Assembly (NCBI GenBank): GCA_934661765.1
Contig: CAKUJT010000003.1
Coordinates: 30,861-94,860 of the forward strand
Length of the DNA: 64,000 nt
DNA from: an uncultured Senegalimassilia sp.
Lineage (GTDB): Bacteria; Actinomycetota; Coriobacteriia; Coriobacteriales; Eggerthellaceae
Reading direction: 5' to 3'
Both the position numbers and the translations under genes were made by a program. Shown one piece after another: positions 42,265 to 50,453 of this stretch. Below the pieces are notes generated by a model, which was given only the letters and a program-made list of their open reading frames with translations, was not told the DNA's origin and ran no database searches. Every line of letters starts with the position of its first letter. The first letter of the stretch is position 1.

Positions 42265-43342
42265 TTGGGACAAGTCGTTCCTTGCCTCGTACCGCTTCAT
42301 GCGCGTAGACCGCGCGAGCGGCAACGAGGTTAAGAGGATCACGAACATAAAGAACGGCGGGTGCATCGAGCGCAACCAGGACAAGGATTACACGACCGGG
42401 CAGGTCGATTACTCAGGGGTTCTCGACCTCGGTGCTGATCTGCTGCGCGTGTATCTCGATGCAGACTTCGGCGGGTCGTCAACCGCAGAGCCGCTCGGCA
42501 CTTTCGTGGTATCCGCTCCCAAGAGGACCAGGCGCGGCGTCAGCTCGACAGGCACCGCCGACCTTTCCGGCAGGCTCTCCGAGGTCGCCGAAGACGAGTT
42601 CGACGTCCCATTCACGGTACCAGCCGGAACGGCCGTGGTGCCCTACGTCGTCGGCTTGCTCAAGGCTGCCGGCTTCGCCGATGTGATCGCCGACGAGTCC
42701 GACTACCGGCTCGCACAGGATTGGGTTCTCGGCATCGACTCGGGCGACGCGAAGCTGTCGAAACGCCTGGCGGCATGCAACGCGCTGCTCAACGTCGCAG
42801 GGTTCAGGGCCGTGGACGAGGACGCTTACGGCAGGCCCGTGCTGCGGAAGTATATGGAGCCGCAGGACAGGCCCGTGTCGATGACGCTGCGCGAGGGCGC
42901 GGGCGCTCGGTTTGTCAACGAGGTGGTCGACGAGCTCGACCGTTCGGGCGTCGCCAATGTCGTTCACTGCGACTATGAGACGCAGGACGCCTTCTTCCGC
43001 GGAACGGCAGTCGACTCAGACCCGACCAGCCCGTATTCGACCGTCTCGCGGGGGTGGCGAAAGACCGCCGCCTACAGCTACAGCGACCTGCCCGAAGGCT
43101 CGACGGACGCTGAGAGGCAGAAGACCGCAGACGCCAAGGCGGCGGAGATGCTGAGAACGCAGCAAAGCGCGATACATAGGGTCACGGTTAAAAGGACCTA
43201 TGCGCCAATCGCGTGCGGCGACGCCGTGATGATCGATTGGGCGAGCGCCGGCATCGACGGGAAGTTTGCCGTGCGCACGGCGACTCTCACGCTCGTGGGA
43301 GGATGCCCGATCGAGATGGAGGTGAAGAGATATGAGCGATAG
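42257..43342 (+). CDS. Tail hub/baseplate-like protein
   Basis: This 361-residue protein lies where tail-associated hub proteins lie in siphoviruses. It shows SYRFMRVDRASGNEV at the start and an evenly mixed alpha/beta composition. No peptidase motif is obvious. It overlaps both neighbours. Confidence 0.65.
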   Translation: MADWDKSFLASYRFMRVDRASGNEVKRITNIKNGGCIERNQDKDYTTGQVDYSGVLDLGADLLRVYLDADFGGSSTAEPLGTFVVSAPKRTRRGVSSTGTADLSGRLSEVAEDEFDVPFTVPAGTAVVPYVVGLLKAAGFADVIADESDYRLAQDWVLGIDSGDAKLSKRLAACNALLNVAGFRAVDEDAYGRPVLRKYMEPQDRPVSMTLREGAGARFVNEVVDELDRSGVANVVHCDYETQDAFFRGTAVDSDPTSPYSTVSRGWRKTAAYSYSDLPEGSTDAERQKTADAKAAEMLRTQQSAIHRVTVKRTYAPIACGDAVMIDWASAGIDGKFAVRTATLTLVGGCPIEMEVKRYER

Positions 43343-43592
43343 CTTGATCTCGGCGATGCGTCGATGCGGCGCCTCCCTGGCCGAGTCTTCATCGCGTCAG
43401 ACCGAAGCCGCCGGAGGGCCGTTCTACGGCACCGTGGCCGGCAAATCCGGAGCGAAGCTCAAGGTGAACGCCAAAGGGGCGTCGCTGCTCCTCCCGATGA
43501 CGACGGCGTGCGCATCCGCCAAAGATGGCGACAGATGCATCATCGAGATGATAGGGCCGCAGGCGATCGTGACCGGAATACTAGCGAAGTAA
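43332..43592 (+). CDS. Small tail-module protein
   Basis: This 86-residue protein has a beta-rich core (PFYGTVAGKSGAKLKVNAKG), OB- or SH3-like in look. It lies between hub and fibre genes. No family is recognised. Confidence 0.55.
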   Translation: MSDSLISAMRRCGASLAESSSRQTEAAGGPFYGTVAGKSGAKLKVNAKGASLLLPMTTACASAKDGDRCIIEMIGPQAIVTGILAK

Positions 43593-43601
43593 GGAGGACG
43601 G

Positions 43602-44327
43602 ATGGCGGAGACGACACAGGGCGCCGCGCTACTGCTGGATGCGAACGGCAACGTCGACAGGGTGCGCACCACCGACGGTCAGGTCTACTACATAGCATCG
43701 ACCATAGCGATGGACTCGGCCAAGGAAGCGCAGGACGCCGCATCGGCATGTAAGACGGCGATGAACGACGCCAACGCGGCCGAGGAGAAACGAGCCTCAG
43801 CAGAGAAGACAAGAGCATCGAACGAGACCTCAAGGCTCAATGCAGAGGTGACGCGTGCAAGCAACGAGGTGACCAGGGTGAGCAACGAGAACACCCGCAA
43901 GTCAGCAGAGACTACGCGCGCGTCCAACGAGAACGCCCGCAAATCGGCCGAGACGACACGCGAGGGCAACGAGAAAGCCCGCCAGACCGCCGAGGCCAAG
44001 CGCCACGACGAGCATATCGCCGACCAGCAGGCGTCGAGCAACGCGACGGCCGCCGCGAACGGCGCGGCATCACGTGCCGACGCCGCGGCCAGCCAAGCGA
44101 TACAGATCGCCAACTCTGTCGCTCAGGGCAGCGCCGGAAACTCAGACATGGTCGCGCTCAGGCAGCAGAACGCCCAGCTGTTCCAGCGCCTCTCGAATCT
44201 CAGCGGCGAGTTTATATATTCGGACGGTACGGTCTACTGCCCGTCGTCCAAGGCGACGGCATCGGGGAACACCATCACGTTCGCCGGGTCGTGCACGGCA
44301 TCCGGCGTCACATTGACGCTCGCATAG
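43602..44327 (+). CDS. Tail-fibre coiled-coil protein with heptad-like repeats
   Basis: This 241-residue protein has a globular start (ALLLDANGNVDRVRTTDGQV), then a long coiled coil made of repeats such as TRASNE, TRKSAE and ARKSAETTR (about residues 60-135), then a Ser/Thr-rich beta end. It likely forms a trimeric fibre stem that carries or neighbours the DGR-diversified tip. AAGGAGG precedes the ATG. Confidence 0.75.
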   Translation: MAETTQGAALLLDANGNVDRVRTTDGQVYYIASTIAMDSAKEAQDAASACKTAMNDANAAEEKRASAEKTRASNETSRLNAEVTRASNEVTRVSNENTRKSAETTRASNENARKSAETTREGNEKARQTAEAKRHDEHIADQQASSNATAAANGAASRADAAASQAIQIANSVAQGSAGNSDMVALRQQNAQLFQRLSNLSGEFIYSDGTVYCPSSKATASGNTITFAGSCTASGVTLTLA

Positions 44328-44339
44328 GAAAGGAAACAC

Positions 44340-45248
44340 ATGGCACAAGCAAAGATCCTGACAGTCGGCGGAACCCCGTACGAGATGATCGACGAGACCG
44401 CCCGCGCCAACGCTCAGACGGCGCTCAACAACGCCGAGTTCAACCGCCTGGCGCTGGTCGGCAAGTACGACGGGCAGAGCATCGCGACAATCCTGGCGGG
44501 CGAGATCGGCGGCGGCACGGTCTACGATGCGCTGCACAAGCGCATCGCCGCCGCGAACTTCGCGGGCCTGCGCGTGGGCGACTACCTGGACGTGCCGCTC
44601 GTGAGCGCATCCGCCGTCGCCGCCCAGCAGTCCGTGCGCTTTTTGCTGGCCCACATCGACCCGTACTACTGCTGCGGCGACAACAGCAAGGGCCACCACA
44701 TCGCGTTCGTGGCGTCCGCGCCCGTGTCCGTGGCGAAGACCGCGACCGGCGTGGCCAACGACAGCTATTTGACGTGGAACACCACCAACACCAACCAAGG
44801 GACGGCCGAGACCAAGAACCCCTACCTGGGGAGCAACCTCAAGGCGTGGGAGACGTCCTTCGAGGCGTGCCTGCCCGAGGGCCTGACCAAATACCTGCTC
44901 ACCCAGCGCGTCCTGCTGGAGGAGCGGTACAGCGCGAGCGGGGCGCTCACCGACTCCAACAACTGGAGCTGGCAGGATATCGGCAAGGTGTGGTCCCTGT
45001 CCGAGATGGAGGTCTACGGCTGCCCCGTGTGGGGCACGCCAGGCTGGTCGGTCGGCTTCGACTGCCAGTTCGACCTGTTCCATGATACGGCGCACCGAAT
45101 CAACGGAACTCGGTGCGATTGGTGGCTGCGTTCCGTTGCGTCAGGCTCCGCGTCCGGCGTGTGCTGTGTCGACAACGGCGGCCCTGCCAACTGCTACTCG
45201 GCGGCGGACACCTGGGTTCGCCCCCGCCCCGGCTTCCTCTTCGGCTAA
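44340..45248 (+). CDS. DGR variable protein: C-type-lectin-like tail fibre tip
   Basis: This 302-residue protein has a fibre-like N-terminus (MAQAKILTVGGTPYEMIDE) and a C-terminal domain with WSLSEMEVYGCPVWG, then DWWLRSVASGSAS and DTWVRPRPGF at the end. The WWLRS...WVRPRPGF frame is typical of DGR target lectin folds, in which the loop between is hypervariable. VR covers about residues 257-299. Likely function: host receptor recognition, like Mtd of BPP-1. AGGAAAGG precedes the ATG. Confidence 0.93.
   Translation: MAQAKILTVGGTPYEMIDETARANAQTALNNAEFNRLALVGKYDGQSIATILAGEIGGGTVYDALHKRIAAANFAGLRVGDYLDVPLVSASAVAAQQSVRFLLAHIDPYYCCGDNSKGHHIAFVASAPVSVAKTATGVANDSYLTWNTTNTNQGTAETKNPYLGSNLKAWETSFEACLPEGLTKYLLTQRVLLEERYSASGALTDSNNWSWQDIGKVWSLSEMEVYGCPVWGTPGWSVGFDCQFDLFHDTAHRINGTRCDWWLRSVASGSASGVCCVDNGGPANCYSAADTWVRPRPGFLFG
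45109..45237 (+). repeat. DGR variable repeat (VR)
   Basis: These 129 bp align without gaps to the template repeat at 45847-45975. Fifteen differences all lie at TR adenines: eleven to G, or C or T in the rest. The last 26 bases, the likely initiation-of-homing region, differ only at one adenine (GGA to GGC, silent). The match ends 8 bases before the stop codon of the variable protein. Confidence 0.96.
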
Positions 45249-45277
45249 CCAGCCGAGTGCTCTATACTCTGCTTTTA

Positions 45278-45300
45278 GGCGACCGCCTTGCGCGGTCGCC
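45278..45300. repeat. Perfect hairpin downstream of VR
   Basis: GGCGACCGC (45278-45286) and GCGGTCGCC (45292-45300) form a 9-bp stem with a five-base loop, 40 bases after VR. Such hairpins near VR aid target recognition in BPP-1; it could also be part of a tandem terminator. Confidence 0.8.
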
Positions 45301-45304
45301 TTCT

Positions 45305-45328
45305 GCCCGCGAAGCGGGCCGTTTTTTT
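45305..45328 (+). terminator. Terminator after the variable protein gene
   Basis: GCCCGC-GAA-GCGGGC followed by C-G and seven T. It separates the variable gene from avd. Readthrough would be needed if avd, TR and RT lack their own promoter. Confidence 0.7.
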
Positions 45329-45352
45329 CGCTAGTTTTCCCAGGAGGTGCAC

Positions 45353-45823
45353 GTGAGCAGCGTCTACCAGCGCAACCGCGAGGTGTCCGAGTACAAGTTC
45401 TTCACGCAGGCCATCGCCATCCGCGTGGAGGTCAACAAGCTGATGGCGTCATCCTCTGTGATCCCGAAGGCTTATCGGTTACTGAACGCGGTGCCGACCG
45501 TGGAGACGGCTCGCAGCATCGTGTACAACGTCAACCGCGCCGACTGCTTCTATCCCAACAGCTCGTTCAACGCGCTGGAGAGGAAACGCTACCTGACGCT
45601 GGCGATAGCTGACTGCGAGCAGCTGATGCTCGACATGCAATGCCTCATGGATATCGGCCTGCCGGTGAACGCCAACCGCTTCGAGGCGCTGGCGGGCATG
45701 GTCGAGGAGGAGATCAAGCTGCTGAAGGGGGCGCGCAAGAACGTGCGGGTGACCGGCAAGAAGTCGACGGAGGAGCGCATAGCAGAGGCCGAGGCCGAGC
45801 TAGAGCGCCTGCGTTCGCTATAA
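45353..45823 (+). CDS. avd: DGR accessory variability determinant (Avd)
   Basis: This 156-residue helical protein has the four-helix-bundle pattern of Avd/S23-like proteins: TQAIAIRVEVNKLMASS, LLNAVPTVETARSIVYNVNRA, LTLAIADCEQLMLDMQ and a basic end. Avd binds the RT and the TR-containing RNA and is needed for cDNA synthesis. AGGAGG at 45342-45347 favours the GTG at 45353. Location between VR and TR is standard. Confidence 0.9.
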   Translation: MSSVYQRNREVSEYKFFTQAIAIRVEVNKLMASSSVIPKAYRLLNAVPTVETARSIVYNVNRADCFYPNSSFNALERKRYLTLAIADCEQLMLDMQCLMDIGLPVNANRFEALAGMVEEEIKLLKGARKNVRVTGKKSTEERIAEAEAELERLRSL

Positions 45824-45846
45824 TGGGCGGCGGTCCCGTCTTGTAT

Positions 45847-45975
45847 ATCGGTACAATTGGTGGCTGCGTTCCGTTGCGTCAGGCTCCGCGTCCAGCGTGT
45901 GCTATGTCAACAACAACGGCAATGCCAACTACAACTCGGCGACGAACACCTGGGTTCGCCCCCGCCCCGGATTCC
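45847..45975 (+). repeat. DGR template repeat (TR)
   Basis: This non-coding 129-bp copy keeps 25 adenines. Read in the VR frame it would encode the Asn/Tyr-rich pattern NNNGNANYNSATNTW, the usual sign of AAC/AAT/TAC codons prepared for adenine mutagenesis. It starts 24 bases after the avd stop and is followed by the spacer that leads to the RT gene. Confidence 0.96.
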
Positions 45976-46190
45976 CTTACTGCCAGACCGAGTAGGCCAA
46001 CGGGCCGAAAGCAGAGCGCGGAGAGGAAGGAAGGCGCGACCATCGGGCGTATGCCCGTAAATACGCACCCCGCGAGGGTGGCCGGACGCTGCTTGCATGG
46101 CGCGGCGCTCCGTGGCTTCGCCGCGTTTCATGGCCATACCTCAAGCGGCTGCCAGAGCCACATTGCAAGCCGCGCGGGGTGCCTTCTAGC
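45976..46190 (+). ncRNA. TR-RT spacer, part of the DGR RNA
   Basis: This 215-base stretch has no convincing ORF and is GC-rich with local hairpins (CGGGC-GTAT-GCCCG near 46044). In characterised DGRs the TR and the following spacer form the structured RNA from which cDNA is primed. Confidence 0.6.
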
Positions 46191-47357
46191 ATGAACTCAG
46201 AGCAAAGGCGGACGGCGCGCCGGAAGCGCCGCGAGGAGAAGCGCGCGAAGGCAAAAGCCGAGCGCGTCAAGGCGTGCACGCTCGAAACCGTGGCGGACCT
46301 CAACCGCCTGTGCGTTGCCTCGAAGCAGGCCGCGCGCGGCGTGATGTGGAAGGCGTCGACGCAGCGGTACATGAAGGACTACCTCCGAAACGCCGCGAAG
46401 TCCCGCCGCGACCTGCTGGAGGGCCGCGACATATGCCGGGGCTTCATCCGCTTCGACCTATGGGAGCGCGGCAAGCTGAGGCATATCAGCGCCGTGCACT
46501 TCCCCGAGCGCGTGGTGCAGAAGTCGCTGTCGCAGAACGCGCTCGTGCCCGCGATCGTGCCCACCCTCATAGCCGCCAACTCCGCGAACATCAAAGGGCG
46601 CGGCACCGACTACGCCCTGAGGCTGCTGAAGCGCCACCTCGCCGACCATTGGAGGCGGCACGGCCGCGAGGGCTACATTCTCCTGGGCGACTTCTCGGAC
46701 TACTTCGCGAGCATAGCGCACGCCCCCGTCAAGGAGCAGGTGGCCGCCGCGCTGCTCGACCCTCGCGTTACCGCCCTGGAGCACCGCCTGCTAGATGCCC
46801 AGGGCGAGGTCGGCCTGGGGCTCGGGAGCGAGCCGAACCAGATATGCGCGGTCGCGCACCCCAACCGCATCGACCACTACGTGGTCGAGATGCTGCGCCC
46901 CGAATCGTACGGCAGATACATGGACGACTTCTACCTGATACACGAGTCCAAGGACTACTTGCAGGTGTGCCTGCTGCTGATAGAGCGAAAATGCGCCGAG
47001 CTGGGCATCGAGCTGAACCCGCGCAAGACGCGCGTTGTGAAGCTTACGCGCGGGTTCGCGTGGCTGAAGAAGCGCATCTTCTACACCGAGACGGGCCGCA
47101 TAGTGGTGAAGCCGTGCCGAGGCTCCATCACGCGCGAGCGCCGCAAGCTGAGGAAGATGGCGCGCATGGTCGCCGTTGGAGCCATGACGCCCGAGCAGGT
47201 GGAGCATAGCTACCAGAGTTGGCGCGGCGGGATGAAGCGGCTCGACGCGCACCGCAGCGTTCGGGCCATGGACGCGCTGTACCGCAGTCTGTTCGAAAAC
47301 CTCGCGGAGGGGGGGGGGTGCTCAAAGCAGGCCTCTTCGAAGGGAGGCAAGCGGTGA
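46191..47357 (+). CDS. DGR reverse transcriptase
   Basis: This 388-residue RT starts with a very basic segment (RRTARRKRREEKRAK). Core motifs include FDLWERGKLRHIS, GDFSDYFASI (first catalytic Asp region), GLGLGSEPNQI (DGR RT motif 4, with N-Q where S-Q is common) and the active site GRYMDDFYLI (YMDD at 243-246). NPRKTRVV follows. It copies TR RNA with errors at adenine. No good ribosome-binding site precedes the ATG; a GTG at 46179 is an alternative. The 3' end contains ten consecutive G. Confidence 0.95.
   Translation: MNSEQRRTARRKRREEKRAKAKAERVKACTLETVADLNRLCVASKQAARGVMWKASTQRYMKDYLRNAAKSRRDLLEGRDICRGFIRFDLWERGKLRHISAVHFPERVVQKSLSQNALVPAIVPTLIAANSANIKGRGTDYALRLLKRHLADHWRRHGREGYILLGDFSDYFASIAHAPVKEQVAAALLDPRVTALEHRLLDAQGEVGLGLGSEPNQICAVAHPNRIDHYVVEMLRPESYGRYMDDFYLIHESKDYLQVCLLLIERKCAELGIELNPRKTRVVKLTRGFAWLKKRIFYTETGRIVVKPCRGSITRERRKLRKMARMVAVGAMTPEQVEHSYQSWRGGMKRLDAHRSVRAMDALYRSLFENLAEGGGCSKQASSKGGKR
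47309..47318. repeat. Run of ten guanines in the RT gene
   Basis: Ten consecutive G encode the Glu-Gly-Gly-Gly region near residue 373, after the RT core. A one-base slip would replace only the tail. Confidence 0.95.
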
Positions 47358-47417
47358 CCGATATCAACCGGATGCGGGCAGCGGCATAGACCGAGCAACC
47401 GAATAACAGCAGCACTC

Positions 47418-47443
47418 CGAAGGCATGCGACGGCGTGCCTTCG
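47418..47443 (+). terminator. Weak terminator-like hairpin after RT
   Basis: CGAAGGCA pairs with TGCCTTCG around ten bases, followed by a weak T-rich stretch. Lies between the RT gene and the next tail/lysis gene. Confidence 0.35.
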
Positions 47444-47525
47444 TTCGTTGCGCCCGTTCCAGGCTGCCTGCCAATCTCACGGCGCTAATACGATGGCGGC
47501 ACATCCTTACGAGAAAGGAGTCCGC

Positions 47526-47846
47526 ATGGACACAGAGGACAAGCGTCCAGATACCGTGGACGACGGCACGCAAGCCGAGGTAAACGCGCTCCGCAACCTG
47601 CTCTCCCAGCTTGGCGACCTCGATGCGGCCCACGAGGCCGGCGTCATCGACGACGACGCGTACATCGAGCAGAAGGCCAAGAAGATGGCCTACACCGCAG
47701 CCCTCGCCGCCTACGAGAACGGCGAGACGCCCGACGTAACGGCGCTGCTCGACCAGATGCGCGAGCAGGCGTCGCAGCCGACGCAGACCGAGACCAACAC
47801 GGCGAACATCGACTACCTGCTCATGACGGTCGGGGGTGATCAGTAA
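47526..47846 (+). CDS. Hypothetical phage protein before XkdX
   Basis: This 106-residue acidic helical protein (EVNALRNLLSQLGDLDAAHE) follows AAAGGAG. It precedes an XkdX-like gene, as in many Gram-positive phages. Function unknown; a short tail component is possible. Confidence 0.6.
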   Translation: MDTEDKRPDTVDDGTQAEVNALRNLLSQLGDLDAAHEAGVIDDDAYIEQKAKKMAYTAALAAYENGETPDVTALLDQMREQASQPTQTETNTANIDYLLMTVGGDQ

Positions 47847-48016
47847 TGCCAGCAAAGAAGACCCCCGAGCATTCCAAGCGATTCGCACTCGTCAAGAAGT
47901 ACTACGACCGCGGACTGTGGAGCAAGGCTCGTGTGCACAAAGCGGTCGAATGCAAGTGGATCACCGCCGACGAGTACAAGGAGATCACCGGGGAAGAGTA
48001 CGTGAAGGCCGAGTAG
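47846..48016 (+). CDS. XkdX-family protein
   Basis: This 56-residue protein matches XkdX in size and pattern: VKKYYDRGLWSKARVHKAVE, then WITADEYKEITGEEY. XkdX proteins lie between tail fibre and holin genes. The start overlaps the preceding stop. Confidence 0.8.
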   Translation: MPAKKTPEHSKRFALVKKYYDRGLWSKARVHKAVECKWITADEYKEITGEEYVKAE

Positions 48017-48032
48017 CGGAAGGAGTGGACTG

Positions 48033-48488
48033 ATGGCAGACATCCTGGCGCTGTTCGCGCCGTTCGGGCTTGACGCGCTGCTAGGCGTACTCGTGCTCGT
48101 CGGCGTCGCGCTTGCCTGCTACCGCTTCGCGGGCAAGGTGTTCGACGAGTGGCAGGCCAACAACCAGCGCAAGGCCTCTCTGCAGCAGGCGCAGGCCGAC
48201 CACCAGGCCGAGCTCGAGGACAAGCGCGAGGCCCGCAAGCAGGCCGAAATCGAGGAGCGAGCCCAGCGCGACCGGGAGCGCTCCGTGCTCGAAGGCCGCA
48301 TCGTGACCGTGATGGAGCAGACCAAGGCCGTGATGGAAGAGAACAGCGGCCTCATGAAGTCGCTCATCGCCTCGAACGAGGTGATACACAACGACCTCGC
48401 TCACTCCCAGGAGCGCAGCGCCGAGATGGCTCAGAAGGTCGACCACGTCAACGACCGCGTGGACATGATCTTCGAGAAGGTGTCCTGA
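48033..48488 (+). CDS. Membrane-anchored coiled-coil protein
   Basis: This 151-residue protein has one membrane helix near the N-terminus (ALLGVLVLVGVALACYRF) and a long charged coiled coil. It is placed at the start of the lysis module, so it may assist holin action. No exact family is recognised. Confidence 0.6.
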   Translation: MADILALFAPFGLDALLGVLVLVGVALACYRFAGKVFDEWQANNQRKASLQQAQADHQAELEDKREARKQAEIEERAQRDRERSVLEGRIVTVMEQTKAVMEENSGLMKSLIASNEVIHNDLAHSQERSAEMAQKVDHVNDRVDMIFEKVS

Positions 48489-48835
48489 TGAAGCACGGCA
48501 GGCCGCGCGTCGCGCCGCCGAAGGGCAGCACCGTGATCATTGCGTTCATGTACGCCACATGGTGTGCATACCTTGCGCTGCAGGTGTGGTGCAAGCATTT
48601 CACCGGCGCATACCTGCCAGCCGAGGTCACCTACGGCACGGCCGCGCTGTTTATCGCTGAAACCGTCAGTCTCGCAAGGCTGAAGATGGCGAAGGAGGGC
48701 CAGCCCATCGGCCAGCGAAAGGCGAACGCCTTCCTGGGAAAGATGGGCGTGGCCGTCGACGATTTCGAGGAGGAGGCCCAGAAGGCCGCTCCGAAGGAGG
48801 AAAGCAATGAACGAATTGAAGCAGAAGCTCGCTAG
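48488..48835 (+). CDS. Two-helix membrane protein, possible holin
   Basis: This 115-residue protein has two hydrophobic segments (VIIAFMYATWCAYLALQVW and EVTYGTAALFIAETVSL) and an acidic tail. Size and position fit a holin or antiholin. Confidence 0.6.
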   Translation: MKHGRPRVAPPKGSTVIIAFMYATWCAYLALQVWCKHFTGAYLPAEVTYGTAALFIAETVSLARLKMAKEGQPIGQRKANAFLGKMGVAVDDFEEEAQKAAPKEESNERIEAEAR

Positions 48836-49100
48836 CCGCAAGTTCTGGCTGGCGCTGGCGGCGTTCTTGGGCTCGGTGGGTTCAAGCATCGCGGGCATCG
48901 CTACGCAAAACGAGACCCTGGCGGCGTTCGGCGTTCTCTGCGCAACCCTGAGCGCCGGCATCTACGCCGCCGCCGAGGCGTACGTCGACGGCGCCCGCCT
49001 TCAGGCCGACGTGACGTACACGAACAAGCAGGTCACCGCCACGGCCACCGACAAGGCCACCGTGCAGCAGGTGATGGGTACTGAAGCGAAGGAGATTTAG
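48807..49100 (+). CDS. Holin-like membrane protein
   Basis: This 97-residue protein begins with a basic SRKFWLALAAFLGSVGSS helix and a second helix (ALAAFGVLCATLSAGIYAAAE), then a polar tail. The SRKFW start is seen in several Gram-positive phage holins. It overlaps the preceding gene by 29 bases. Confidence 0.7.
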   Translation: MNELKQKLASRKFWLALAAFLGSVGSSIAGIATQNETLAAFGVLCATLSAGIYAAAEAYVDGARLQADVTYTNKQVTATATDKATVQQVMGTEAKEI

Positions 49101-49104
49101 ACAA

Positions 49105-49392
49105 ATGAGCGAAAGCTGGAAAATCCCCAAGGAGCGAATCGTCGACATGGCCGCACGCTCGAAGGAAGTCGTCATGGAGCCGTTCCCCGGCATTATCGTC
49201 GTGTCCTGGCAGCTGCCGAGCGGCTTCGTCATCACTGAGCAGTCCGGCACCATCGACCCTGCCGAGTACAGCCGCGAAATCGGCATCGAGTGCTGCCGCG
49301 AGCGCCTTATCGACAAGATGTGGGAGCTTGAGGGTTACGTGCAGAAGCAGCGTTGGGCGAACCAGCGCTTGCGCGATGCGGAGGAGCTCTAG
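49105..49392 (+). CDS. Phage Gp49-like protein
   Basis: This 95-residue protein contains VVSWQLPSGFVITEQSG, DPAEYSREIG and a C-terminal helix with WELEGY, similar to the small Gp49/Gp66-type phage family. It lies directly before the lysin. Function is unknown. Confidence 0.65.
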   Translation: MSESWKIPKERIVDMAARSKEVVMEPFPGIIVVSWQLPSGFVITEQSGTIDPAEYSREIGIECCRERLIDKMWELEGYVQKQRWANQRLRDAEEL

Positions 49393-49394
49393 CC

Positions 49395-50294
49395 ATGGGC
49401 AGCAAGCAGGCGATGGTCGACTTCGTGGTCGCTTGGTGCAACGACGACTCCCACGGCTATTCGCAGAACAACCGCTGGGGGCCTGACTGCGACTGTTCCA
49501 GCCTCATGTACATGGCGGCGGCGCATGCCGGTTACAGTGTGCCTACCAGCGGCACCCGCTATACGGGCACCATGGTGGGCGATTTCACGGCTGCGGGTTT
49601 CCAGGCCGTTCCGTTCGACGGCAACCTGTACGACTGCGAGCCCGGCTGCATCGCTCTCAACACGACCAATCACGTGGAGATGTTCACCGGCTGGGGCCAG
49701 CTCGGCGGCGCGCACATCGACGAGCACGGCGGCGTTCAGGGCTGCTGCAAGGGCGACCAGACAGGCAACGAGGTGTCAGTAGGCCCCGCGTACACGCCCG
49801 GCTACGGGTGGGATTACATCCTGGTGCCGCCCGCTGATTCCGACAGCGGTTCAGCGCAGACGCCGACGGAGAGCAAGCCAACCATCCCCGAATATCGCGT
49901 CATGAACCGCGAAAGCGGGTGGCTGTCGTGGATGACCGGGCTCAACTGCGCGTGCCCTTGCGGCGACGACTTCGCCGGGGAGCCCGGCTGCTGGATTTAC
50001 GACTTCGAGGCGCGAAACCTCGGCCCGAACGGCTGGTACAAGATTCTGCGAGCAGACGGCTCCGAGTCCGTTAACTCCTCCGGCAACCGTGACGTCCCCG
50101 TCACCGGCCTTGTCGTGTACTACGACACGCCGAACCCGGACAGCACCGGCTACTACAAGGCCTTCTATCAGGTCCACTGGCTGGGAGACGATCCCGGTTG
50201 GGGCAAATGGGAGAGCGACGACGAGGACGGCGGCGCCGGCAAAGACGAGAACAGCCCGCTCGACATGGTACGCCTGACCATCTGCAATGCATGA
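49395..50294 (+). CDS. Endolysin with NlpC/P60-like domain
   Basis: This 299-residue protein has a Cys peptidase core with GPDCDCSSLMYMAAAHAG near residues 29-46 and a downstream NHVEMFTG His region. It fits NlpC/P60 or CHAP-like cell-wall peptidases. The C-terminal half (GWLSWMTGLNCACPCGDDF onward) repeats aromatic/Gly patterns typical of wall-binding domains. GAGGAG precedes the ATG. It is the last phage gene before attR. Confidence 0.85.
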   Translation: MGSKQAMVDFVVAWCNDDSHGYSQNNRWGPDCDCSSLMYMAAAHAGYSVPTSGTRYTGTMVGDFTAAGFQAVPFDGNLYDCEPGCIALNTTNHVEMFTGWGQLGGAHIDEHGGVQGCCKGDQTGNEVSVGPAYTPGYGWDYILVPPADSDSGSAQTPTESKPTIPEYRVMNRESGWLSWMTGLNCACPCGDDFAGEPGCWIYDFEARNLGPNGWYKILRADGSESVNSSGNRDVPVTGLVVYYDTPNPDSTGYYKAFYQVHWLGDDPGWGKWESDDEDGGAGKDENSPLDMVRLTICNA

Positions 50295-50453
50295 TCATGC
50301 CCCTCCTTCGGCTCCGTCGTTCTTTCCGTCCCGCGCTGTGCGGCAGCGCGGTTGTAGTATCATGCAGTATGCGCTAAGGGAGCAAAGCGCTGCACCCTGA
50401 GAAAGACTGAGCCGGCAATCACCGTCACCTCGGTTCTGTTATGAGAGGCGATT

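Larger units (their letters stand above)
44340..47357 (+). mobile_element. Diversity-generating retroelement (VR-avd-TR-RT)
   Basis: The cassette holds a C-type-lectin-like target gene with VR at its 3' end, an avd gene, a template repeat and a reverse transcriptase, all on the plus strand, in the Bordetella phage BPP-1-like order. The VR/TR adenine-only differences make this a functional-looking DGR. Confidence 0.96.

Noticed and set aside
46060..46178. A separate gene in the TR-RT spacer
   Set aside because: Frames there are short and Arg/Pro-rich; the stretch is better explained as part of the DGR RNA.
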